Assembly (NCBI GenBank): GCA_021837545.1
Contig: JAKBFR010000036.1
Span: 1 to 19,795 of the forward strand
DNA: 19,795 bases
Direction of reading: 5' to 3'
Origin: Bacillota bacterium
GTDB lineage: Bacteria; Bacillota_A; Clostridia; Clostridiales; Clostridiaceae
The notes beneath the pieces are model-generated. The model worked only from the letters and a program-made list of their open reading frames with translations, was not told the DNA's origin and ran no database searches. Shown here one piece after another: positions 13,241-19,795 of the stretch. The position numbers and the translations under genes are program-made. The number at the start of each line of letters is the position of its first letter. Position 1 is the first letter of the stretch.

Positions 13241-13942
13241 ATGAAAAATTTAAAACAATATTTATTTATTTCATTTATTTTAATTTTTTTATCATTTATT
13301 ATGTTTTTAATTCATTACTTAATATTTGGTCAATTAGAAAATACCGAATATTATTCTTTCATGAATCTTTGCTTTATCCCAATAAATATACTTGCAGTTA
13401 CTCTTGTATTTGAAAAACTTGTAGAAAGACGTAAAAAGCTTGAGCGTTTAAGCAAGTTAAATATGTTGGTTGGATTGTTTTTTAGCGATGTTGGATTTAT
13501 TCTATTAAAACTAATAGTTGCCGGAGATGAACATATTCATTCTCTAGAATTGGACTTTAATGATTTAAAGAATTCTGATAATAAATTAAAATTCCATGCT
13601 CATAACATTGATTTTGAAAAAATTAATTATCCCGAACTAAAAAAACTTATTATTGAAAGTAGAGATCTTTTAGCTAGTCTTATAAGTAATGAGAGTCTTT
13701 TAGAACACGAAACCTTTGCTGATTTACTCATGTCATTAATGCATCTAAGAGATGAAATCATTTTTTCACAGCATAAGGAATTAACCAAAGATGATTGTTT
13801 GCATCTTAAAGGGGATATTATTAGAGTGTATAAATCTTTAACTCTGCAATGGATAAGTTACCTTTCACATTTGAAACAGTTTTATCCTTATCAATATAGT
13901 GGTGCTATTAAATTTAATCCTTTTACACTCAACAATCCATAA
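13241..13942 (+). CDS. Membrane protein of unknown function with cytoplasmic helical domain
   Basis: I do not recognise the family. The 233-residue product has two clear N-terminal membrane helices (about 8-29 and 41-58). They are followed by a positively charged, coiled-coil-like segment (KLVERRKKLERLSK). A third weakly hydrophobic stretch lies around 73-92 (LVGLFFSDVGFILLK). The remaining 140 residues are predicted helical and hydrophilic, with several histidines (HIHS, FHAHN, LMHLRDE) that could suggest metal or nucleotide binding, but no named motif. RBS AAAGGAG precedes the ATG by eight bases. It stands alone between two intergenic regions. The histidine-rich helical tail is the only hint and supports no specific function. 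Confidence 0.85.
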   Translation: MKNLKQYLFISFILIFLSFIMFLIHYLIFGQLENTEYYSFMNLCFIPINILAVTLVFEKLVERRKKLERLSKLNMLVGLFFSDVGFILLKLIVAGDEHIHSLELDFNDLKNSDNKLKFHAHNIDFEKINYPELKKLIIESRDLLASLISNESLLEHETFADLLMSLMHLRDEIIFSQHKELTKDDCLHLKGDIIRVYKSLTLQWISYLSHLKQFYPYQYSGAIKFNPFTLNNP

Positions 13943-13951
13943 CATAATAAA

Positions 13952-13978
13952 GCAGGAGTTTAATTTAATACCTCCTGC
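13952..13978 (+). terminator. Probable terminator hairpin after the 13241 gene
   Basis: GCAGGAG (13952-13958) pairs perfectly with CTCCTGC (13972-13978) with a 13-base AT-rich loop, ten bases after the stop codon. The T-run is poor (AAACTTTAGTTT), so termination efficiency is uncertain. Confidence 0.45.
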
Positions 13979-14008
13979 AAACTTTAGTTTAACGGAGTCT
14001 TCTTGCTT

Positions 14009-14055
14009 GTATGCCGCAATAAATAGTCTCATTAGTATCCCTTTATAGGCATACT
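14009..14055. repeat. Two mutually exclusive hairpins in the spacer
   Basis: GTATGCC (14009-14015) pairs perfectly with GGCATAC (14048-14054). A nearer stem uses AGTAT + CCT (14034-14042) with AGG + ATACT (14047-14055). Both share the right arm, so only one can form at a time. The spacer is locally less AT-rich than its surroundings. About 70 bases further on, CGCG-TTT-CGCG followed by seven Ts (14124-14142) looks like a weak plus-strand terminator. Confidence 0.4.
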
Positions 14056-14158
14056 GATATTGGTTGTGATTAATAAGTTCGTCGTTGTTCTCTGCACTTT
14101 TTTATCTGTTGAAAGATTTTGATCGCGTTTCGCGCTTTTTTTATAGGTGCTTATACAT

Positions 14159-15154
14159 TTAAAGGTGTATATTTATCTCTTCCCCACATTTTTTACATTT
14201 ATTTTCCTTAATAAGAACTTGTGTATTATATCCATTTCTTTTAATAAGTAATTCATTACACTTTGGGCAATAGGTATTATTATCTACTCCTTCTACATTT
14301 CCTACATATACATATTTTAAATACTTCTTGGCTTCATTTCGAGCTTCAGTTATCTTTTCTATTTGGGTTGCAGCATTCTCCATCTTATATCTAGGAAAAT
14401 ATCTACTTAAGTGAAGAGGGATATTTACATTAATGCTAGCTATAAACTTAGCTATTTCTCTTACTTCTTCTAGAGAATCATTTTCATCACTAACAAGCAG
14501 TGTTGTTAGTTCTATATGGCAATGGTTATTAGCTATTTTTATGGTTTCTAAAACTGGTTCTAATTTTGCACCACAAATTTTATTATAATATCTATTAGTA
14601 TATCCCTTTAAATCAATATTCATAGCATCAACATAAGGAAGAAGCTTTAAAAGCGGTTCTTCATTAATATAACCATTAGTTACAACTACAACACTTTTGT
14701 TCGGATTATTTTCGTTTATACTTTTAGCTGCATCGTAAATATACTCATACCACATAAGAGGCTCATTATAAGTAAAAGCAACCCCTGCATTATTTTCTAT
14801 TGATGGAATTATTTTAATCAACTTCTCTATACTCATATATTGTGTTTGTGGTCTACCTTGAGATATTTCATAGTTTTGACAAAAGCTACAAGTCATATTA
14901 CATCCAAAGCTTCCAATTGATAAAATGTCCTTTGATGGTTTAAAGTGATATAATGGTTTCTTTTCTATAGGGTCAACTCCCATTGACGTAACTTCTCCAT
15001 AATTTGTAGAAACTGGTAAATTAGACTTTAATATTCTAACTCTACATATTCCAAATTTCCCTTCATCTAATATGCAATTATGAGGACATACTCTGCATCT
15101 AATATTGTCTTTTAGTTCTTCATAAAATGGTATTTTTGCATCTATAATGCTCAC
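14159..15154 (-). CDS. AmmeMemoRadiSam system radical SAM enzyme
   Basis: The 331-residue protein is a radical SAM enzyme of the PflA-like class that co-occurs with Memo and AMMECR1; its reaction is not established to my knowledge. The N-terminus has four cysteines (C20, C23, C27, C37) in CRVCPHNC...GICRV. The [4Fe-4S] motif C85-x3-C89-x2-C92 lies in GCNMTCSFCQN. GVAFTYNEPLMWYEY, VVTNGYINEEPL, DAMNIDLKG and HLSRYFPRYK are typical family blocks. A C-terminal zinc-ribbon-like CPKC...CKKC ends the protein. The only conventional start is GTG 15154-15152, which overlaps AGGAGG; ATT (15148) or ATA (15145) would be spaced better. YtaF separates it from Memo-AMMECR1. Confidence 0.92.
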   Translation of the reverse strand: MSIIDAKIPFYEELKDNIRCRVCPHNCILDEGKFGICRVRILKSNLPVSTNYGEVTSMGVDPIEKKPLYHFKPSKDILSIGSFGCNMTCSFCQNYEISQGRPQTQYMSIEKLIKIIPSIENNAGVAFTYNEPLMWYEYIYDAAKSINENNPNKSVVVVTNGYINEEPLLKLLPYVDAMNIDLKGYTNRYYNKICGAKLEPVLETIKIANNHCHIELTTLLVSDENDSLEEVREIAKFIASINVNIPLHLSRYFPRYKMENAATQIEKITEARNEAKKYLKYVYVGNVEGVDNNTYCPKCNELLIKRNGYNTQVLIKENKCKKCGEEINIHL

Positions 15155-15262
15155 CTCCTTTTAATATCTAATACATGCCCAAAATACACCGGTTAATATT
15201 CATAACATACTACGTTATATTGCATATAATGTATTAAAATAAAAAAAGCATAGCGTAACATC

Positions 15263-15330
15263 CTCAATATAAATGTTGAGACAATAATATTTACTAAAAT
15301 TTTGTCTTAATGAAAAGCAATATCCTTACT
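15263..15330 (+). promoter_or_regulatory. Structured leader ahead of ytaF
   Basis: CTCAATAT (15263-15270) and ATGTTGAG (15273-15280) form a tight hairpin. TGAGACAA (from 15277) can instead pair with TTGTCTTA further on (one G-U), overlapping the first. The two are partly exclusive. The region does not match a yybP-ykoY manganese riboswitch as far as I can see. A TATAAT at 15225-15230 could be the -10. Function is unproven. Confidence 0.3.
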
Positions 15331-15355
15331 TAATTCATTTAAGGGGGTGAAAACT

Positions 15356-15904
15356 ATGCAACTAATATATTTATTTATTATAGCAATTCTCAATAGTATA
15401 GATAACATTGGTATAGGTGTAGCATACAGTATTGCTGGTATAAAAGTTAAATTATCTAAGAATCTATTAATAGCATTTCTTGCCTTTATAGTTTCTTATT
15501 TAGCTTCGTTATCTGGACAATTAATATCTTATTTCTTTAATGATAAAGAATGCTCAATTATAAGCATGCTACTTTTGGTGCTAATGGGTACAAAGATGAT
15601 ATACACATCATTTTCTAAGAAAAATGATAATGATCTTAATAAGGTTAAGGAACTAAAATATAAGGAAGCTCTTTCTGTAGGTATTGCCCTAGCACTTGAT
15701 GATATAAGTAGCTCCGTTAGTTCTGGATTAATAGGTTATAGTCCATTTATGGTATCTTTTCCTTACTTCATAATTAGCTTAGCTATATTCTTTTCTGGCA
15801 ACTATATATTAAAGTTTATTACTACATTAAATATAGGAAACAAACCTACTATTATAGCTGGTGTATTAATGATCTTAATAGGTATATCTCAATTTTTTGA
15901 CTAA
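15356..15904 (+). CDS. ytaF: YtaF/MntP-like membrane protein (sporulation membrane protein YtaF family)
   Basis: The 182-residue product consists of about six membrane helices and resembles YtaF, a sporulation-associated relative of the MntP manganese exporter. Two similar halves each carry an acidic motif in the first helix: NSIDNIGIGVAYS (about 14-26) and ALALDDISSSVSSGLIG (about 114-130). These aspartates suit cation transport. A polar loop with KKNDNDLNKVKELK links the halves. ATG 15356-15358 has AAGGGGG at eight-base spacing; an earlier GTG lies inside that RBS. It is transcribed against its neighbours and is followed by a strong terminator. YtaF is the better call; MntP itself is the alternative. 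Confidence 0.85.
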   Translation: MQLIYLFIIAILNSIDNIGIGVAYSIAGIKVKLSKNLLIAFLAFIVSYLASLSGQLISYFFNDKECSIISMLLLVLMGTKMIYTSFSKKNDNDLNKVKELKYKEALSVGIALALDDISSSVSSGLIGYSPFMVSFPYFIISLAIFFSGNYILKFITTLNIGNKPTIIAGVLMILIGISQFFD

Positions 15905-15974
15905 CATTATTTTCTATTCCTATATTAATTTCTAATTTATTCTTGTATAGTTTCTTTTCCTTAAATTTATTCTA

Positions 15975-16028
15975 AGAGGTGGTTTAGTTAATTGGGAAAA
16001 ATAAGTTTTTTCAATATAAACCGCCTCT
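15975..16028. terminator. Long bidirectional terminator between ytaF and the Memo-AMMECR1 gene
   Basis: AGAGGTGGTTTA (15975-15986) pairs along 12 bp with TAAACCGCCTCT (16017-16028), one G-U. The loop contains a smaller A/T stem (GAAAAA with TTTTTC). T-rich bases follow on the plus side. It lies between converging genes and would stop both transcripts. Confidence 0.75.
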
Positions 16029-16046
16029 TCTATTTCTCATAACATG

Positions 16047-17444
16047 TTAGTCTTCCTTATATCTTATAACTTCAAACCTTTCTATGTCATAGTCTTCGTC
16101 AAAATCTATATTAGCTTTATCACAAGCAATACTTAATTGTTCCTCTACAGTATCTACTCCTTCAAGATCTGGTAACAACAATCCACGTCTTCCATTGCAC
16201 AATACAATAACTCCATATTTTTTAGGATTTAATTCTTCCTTTTTGCATTGTACTGAATCCATAAGCACATCTACAGATATATCAATATCCTCCATTTCAT
16301 TTTCCAGCACTGCCGGAAACCTTGGATCATGAATTGCTGCTTCTATGGAATTTCTTATTATCTCTTCGCCTACAGAATTAGTTGTAGGTGCTATTGTTCC
16401 TATACATCCTCTAAGGTGACCGAATTTTTTTAAAGATACAAAAACACCATGTCTTTCAACTAAAAGTTCACTAGGTAAATTAGATATTTCTTTTCCATGT
16501 CTAAAATAATGATTTAAATTTTCTCTAGCAAGCTTTACATATGGATTATTGCTATTTAATTTTTTCTTGAATTTATCTTCTTTATATTTTATCAAGGAAT
16601 CTAAATTGTTTTTATTTTCTTCTTGTCTTATAAGCTTCATTACTCCATAACCTACTCCAAAAGGACCTTCATAAGATAAAAGTTCTCCCTTTATCTCTTT
16701 GCCTTCTATGGCTCCAAGAAGTATATAAACAGAATTTAATCCACATTGTCCTGCTTCTTCAATCATAGTTTTATTCATATTAAAAGCTTTAAGAACATTG
16801 CCCTCTTCAAGATTTTTTAAAAGTTCATGGTCAAATTTTTCTCCATATGGTGAATAAGAATATGATTCTTCATCTTTAAGTTTATGAGATAAATCTCCAC
16901 TAGCTATTATTACAGCTTTCCTATTTAATTCTTCTGCTACTTTTTTTACTTGCATACCAAGTTTATATAAGTTTATATCACCTATCATAGAATAAGTAAT
17001 ATGCACTAACTTATAGTCATTATAATATTTGTTAACAAAATATAAAGGAATCATAGTACCATGATCTAATTCATAGGTAACGTTATAGTTATCTAAAAAA
17101 TCTGAATTTACAAGAACTGAAGGTATTCCTTCCAAATGACAAACTGTTCCCAGCTTAATATTAAACTGCATATCTATGGGAATGTTCATCTTTATATTAG
17201 TGCATCTAAATTGGCTTAAATCTCCAGAGATTATCTCTCCGTTTGATATAGCTATAGCATCAGAAAACATTGCCGCATGTGGAGTTATAATTATTATTGT
17301 ATTAGGCTTAATATCTGCTATTTCTCTGCCTATTTTATTACACGCTAAACTTGTTGCTTCTATTTTTTTCTCTTCCCCTTTGCCTATGTCCGGAAGAATA
17401 ATTGGCGGATGTGGCATTAAATAATATCCTAATATGTTTTCCAT
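16047..17444 (-). CDS. Fused Memo (protein B) - AMMECR1 (protein A) of the AmmeMemoRadiSam system
   Basis: The 465-residue protein joins two domains usually encoded separately. Residues 1-275 form a Memo domain, a relative of class III extradiol dioxygenases. Its candidate metal or redox residues are H12 (PHPP), H56 (TPHAAMF), H128 (DHGT), H187 (GDLSH) and C234 (QCG). Residues about 295-465 form AMMECR1, with the hallmark LRGCIGT at 344-350, HDPRFPAV and a late GRRGLLLPDLEGVDT block. The family's biochemical role is unresolved. ATG 17442-17444 has AAGAGGTG six bases upstream. A 51-residue gene ends 21 bp upstream, so the two are probably co-transcribed; the radical SAM partner is 0.9 kb downstream. 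Confidence 0.93.
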   Translation of the reverse strand: MENILGYYLMPHPPIILPDIGKGEEKKIEATSLACNKIGREIADIKPNTIIIITPHAAMFSDAIAISNGEIISGDLSQFRCTNIKMNIPIDMQFNIKLGTVCHLEGIPSVLVNSDFLDNYNVTYELDHGTMIPLYFVNKYYNDYKLVHITYSMIGDINLYKLGMQVKKVAEELNRKAVIIASGDLSHKLKDEESYSYSPYGEKFDHELLKNLEEGNVLKAFNMNKTMIEEAGQCGLNSVYILLGAIEGKEIKGELLSYEGPFGVGYGVMKLIRQEENKNNLDSLIKYKEDKFKKKLNSNNPYVKLARENLNHYFRHGKEISNLPSELLVERHGVFVSLKKFGHLRGCIGTIAPTTNSVGEEIIRNSIEAAIHDPRFPAVLENEMEDIDISVDVLMDSVQCKKEELNPKKYGVIVLCNGRRGLLLPDLEGVDTVEEQLSIACDKANIDFDEDYDIERFEVIRYKED

Positions 17445-17465
17445 TACTACACCTCTTAATCAAAC

Positions 17466-17621
17466 TTATTCTATATCTCTAGATTTCTCATTATCTTTAA
17501 CCTTTTCTAAATAATCTTTTTGATTTACTATATTTTGTTCAAAGTCTTCTATCGCATGTTTAGTAAAATTACCTACCCTCATTAGATTACGAAATTTATT
17601 TCCATTACTTTTTCTACTCAT
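17466..17621 (-). CDS. Undescribed 51-residue protein ahead of Memo-AMMECR1
   Basis: This small gene starts at ATG 17619-17621, with GGAGG eight bases upstream, and ends with TAA at 17466-17468, 21 bp before the Memo-AMMECR1 start. The product begins MSRKSNGNKFRNLMRVGNFT. It is rich in Lys, Asn and Glu, strongly helical in its second half (AIEDFEQNIVNQKDYLEKVKDNEK), and has no cysteine, signal peptide or membrane segment. I do not recognise the family. The strong RBS and operon position make it a real gene and a candidate accessory component of the module; a role is inference only. Confidence 0.72.
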   Translation of the reverse strand: MSRKSNGNKFRNLMRVGNFTKHAIEDFEQNIVNQKDYLEKVKDNEKSRDIE

Positions 17622-18095
17622 CACAAAATCCTCCTTAAATTATAATATTTAATATAAGTATCAAAAATATCAAATCAAATATGCTCAATTATAGTATCTC
17701 AAATTAAGTTATATTTTATTAGTATTAAGAGATATTTTTAAAAATAGCAAGTCAAATATACATTACTATTACACGAGAATTGCTCCTTCTAATTCTCTAC
17801 GGTTCTTAAACATATTGTAACTTGTTGACCTGTTTTGTAATTTATTATTAATTATTATCCAACTTTTAGATCTTTTTCAACATTTTTATTCCTAATTAAT
17901 TAGTTTTGATATATAATATACAACGGTGCTAATATGTAATATAATCATTCTATTGTTTAAAAATAATTTGATTTATTTTAAATGATATTAATATAGATAT
18001 TATTTTGAAAATAAACAAATACTAATACAAATAAACAAATACTAATATAAATAAATTATACATATGACTATATTTAATGAAAAGGAAGATGAAAT
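17622..18095. other. 474-bp AT-rich intergenic region upstream of kup
   Basis: No gene is seen. GAGAATT (17775-17781) pairs with AATTCTC (17791-17797) around a 9-base loop. A minus-strand TATAAT (17693-17688) might serve the 51-residue gene. A plus-strand TATAAT at 17912-17917 might serve kup. A 20-bp tandem repeat precedes kup. I looked for a ydaO (cyclic-di-AMP) riboswitch, often found upstream of potassium transporters, and could not recognise its conserved core. Confidence 0.55.
18011..18050. repeat. 20-bp tandem repeat in the kup leader
   Basis: Units at 18011-18030 and 18031-18050 read ATAAACAAATACTAATACAA and the same with one change (C to T), followed by a partial third unit ATAAA. 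They end about 45 bp before the kup start codon. This could be a length-variable promoter or leader segment. Confidence 0.65.
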
Positions 18096-19795
18096 ATGAA
18101 ATCTGTTTGTAAACATAATAATGCTACTAAAATGACCTTAGGTGGTATTCTGGTAACACTAGGAGTAGTTTATGGAGATATTGGAACTTCACCACTTTAT
18201 GTAATGAAATCAATTCTTCAGGGTAATGGTGGCTTGGAAAACATCTCTGAAAATTTTATTCTTGGAGCATTGTCACTGATTTTTTGGACAATTACTATTT
18301 TAACAACAATAAAATATGTTCTTATAACTTTAAATGCAGATAATAAAGGTGAGGGTGGAATTTTCTCCCTTTATACTTTAGTTCGTAGTCGCGCAAAATG
18401 GCTTATCATTCCTGCTATGATTGGTGGCTCTGCATTACTTGCTGATGGAATGTTAACACCAGCCGTGACTGTAACTTCAGCAGTTGAAGGACTGGAAATA
18501 ATACCAAGCCTGACTACATTTTTGGTAAACAATCAAAATATTATTATTATAATTGTAGTAGCAATCATAACTTTTCTTTTTTTTATTCAACATTTTGGAA
18601 CTGATTTAATTGGGAAAATGTTTGGTCCTATTATGCTTATTTGGTTTTGTTCATTAGCGTTCTTTGGACTTGCCAACCTCTCCCATGATTGGACACTACT
18701 TCGTGCACTGTCTCCATATTACGCAATTCATACTCTTTTTAGCAGTGAAAATAAATTAGGATTTTTTATTCTTGGAAGTGTATTCTTATCAACAACAGGT
18801 GCTGAAGCTCTTTACTCAGATCTTGGTCATGTTGGTAAAAAGAATATTTATGGATCTTGGCCCTTTGTTAAAATATGTTTATTATTAAATTACTTTGGCC
18901 AAGGCGCTTGGATATTAGCCGCGAAAAAAAATCCTGCACTTTTAAAAATAGACGATTTAAATCCTTTTTTTAGAATGGTTCCAGATAAATTTTTAATTTT
19001 TAGTGTAGTAATTTCAACATTTGCTGCAATTATTGCTTCTCAAGCATTAATTTCAGGTTCTTTTACACTTGTTTCTGAAGCAATTAAATTAAATTTATTT
19101 CCTAGATTACATATTAAGTATCCGTCTAATTCTAAAGGACAACTATATATGCCATCAGTTAATAAGGTTTTGTGGGGTGTTTGTATTGGAATTGTTCTTT
19201 ACTTTAGAAGTTCTGACCATATGGAAGCAGCCTATGGATTAGCAATTACCGTCACTATGTTAATGACAACTATTCTATTATCTAACTACTTATTAAAACA
19301 AAAAGTTTCACCTATTATTTGCATAAGTATACTTATTTTCTTTGGTATATTTGAATTTTCTTTCTTTGTTGCAAATATTGTTAAGTTTATGCATGGTGGA
19401 TATGTAGCAGTTTTCATTGCTTTAGCAATTTTATCTCTTATGTATATATGGATTCAAGGTCATTATATTAAAATTCGCTTATTACAATATGTTCAAATTG
19501 AAGATTATAAAAAACAGTTAAATCTCTTACGTCAAGATATTGACCGTCCTAAACATGCAACAAACCTTGTATATTTAACCAATTCTGAATATGCTAAGAA
19601 AATTGAAAGAAATATAATGTACTCTCTCTTAGATAAAAGACCTAAGAAGGCAGATGTTTATTGGTTTGTTAATATTGTTGTTACTGATAATCCTTATGAT
19701 GCAGAATACGAAATAGAAACTTTCGGAACCTCATATATTGTTAAAGTTCAATTAAGACTTGGCTTTAGAGTAGATCAAAGATTAAATGTTTATTT
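18096..19795 (+). CDS. kup: Kup-type potassium uptake protein (partial, C-terminus beyond the window)
   Basis: Kup is a membrane proton/potassium symporter. The visible 566 residues run to the window edge with no stop. The N-terminus has LGVVYGDIGTSPLYVM, the family signature. GEGGIFSLYTLVR, IGGSALLADGMLTPAVTVTSAVEGLE, FGTDLIGKMFGPIMLIWF, STTGAEALYSDLGHVGK and NYFGQGAW follow, all diagnostic, then about a dozen hydrophobic helices. The tail after about 465 is hydrophilic (YVQIEDYKKQLN onwards), as expected for the cytoplasmic C-terminal domain; full members have about 650-690 residues. ATG 18096-18098 has AAAAGGAAG upstream. Its codons look somewhat less AT-biased than those of nearby genes, so horizontal acquisition is possible but not shown. 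Confidence 0.93.
   Translation, partial: MKSVCKHNNATKMTLGGILVTLGVVYGDIGTSPLYVMKSILQGNGGLENISENFILGALSLIFWTITILTTIKYVLITLNADNKGEGGIFSLYTLVRSRAKWLIIPAMIGGSALLADGMLTPAVTVTSAVEGLEIIPSLTTFLVNNQNIIIIIVVAIITFLFFIQHFGTDLIGKMFGPIMLIWFCSLAFFGLANLSHDWTLLRALSPYYAIHTLFSSENKLGFFILGSVFLSTTGAEALYSDLGHVGKKNIYGSWPFVKICLLLNYFGQGAWILAAKKNPALLKIDDLNPFFRMVPDKFLIFSVVISTFAAIIASQALISGSFTLVSEAIKLNLFPRLHIKYPSNSKGQLYMPSVNKVLWGVCIGIVLYFRSSDHMEAAYGLAITVTMLMTTILLSNYLLKQKVSPIICISILIFFGIFEFSFFVANIVKFMHGGYVAVFIALAILSLMYIWIQGHYIKIRLLQYVQIEDYKKQLNLLRQDIDRPKHATNLVYLTNSEYAKKIERNIMYSLLDKRPKKADVYWFVNIVVTDNPYDAEYEIETFGTSYIVKVQLRLGFRVDQRLNVY

Noticed and set aside
17176..17424. Plus-strand hydrophobic open frame opposite Memo-AMMECR1
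   Set aside because: Antisense shadow; its hydrophobicity mirrors the conserved Memo N-terminus on the other strand.

Overview
The window is AT-rich (roughly 70 % or more A+T by eye) and gene-dense. It has strong GGAGG-type ribosome binding sites, Gram-positive promoters and terminators, a sporulation-type YtaF protein and the anaerobic (cbi-type) cobalamin route. Together these point to a Clostridium sensu stricto chromosome. A solventogenic C. beijerinckii/C. butyricum-like species is my guess, but I cannot prove the species.

Region 1 (1-8543, all minus strand) is a late-stage cobalamin (B12) biosynthesis cluster. In transcription order it holds cbiH, cbiJ, an exported cell-wall amidase with two tiny genes, a terminator, then cobT, the corrinoid adenosyltransferase, cobU, cobS, a short CobU-like gene, cobC and cbiB (cut by the window edge). 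Together they cover ring contraction/C17 methylation, cobalt-precorrin-6A reduction, adenosylation, aminopropanol attachment, nucleotide-loop activation and loop assembly. No B12 riboswitch was recognised. cobU carries an in-frame 72-bp palindromic repeat insertion between TTAAG direct repeats. A related, more decayed copy lies in the spacer upstream of cobC.

Region 2 (8742-13942) is a mixed accessory stretch: a PAS-PAS-GGDEF-HD-GYP cyclic-di-GMP protein, an N-terminally truncated VOC/glyoxalase remnant, a GNAT acetyltransferase, a small secreted protein, an acyltransferase-3 membrane enzyme and a membrane protein of unknown function.

Region 3 (14159-17621) is an AmmeMemoRadiSam module: a radical SAM enzyme, a fused Memo-AMMECR1 protein and an undescribed 51-residue gene just ahead of the fusion. 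A YtaF/MntP-like membrane protein sits between them on the opposite strand. The biochemical role of this module is, to my knowledge, not settled.

Region 4 (17622-19795) is a long AT-rich leader with a 20-bp tandem repeat, followed by a Kup-type potassium transporter that runs off the right edge. No CRISPR array, rRNA, tRNA, prophage or intact insertion sequence was seen.
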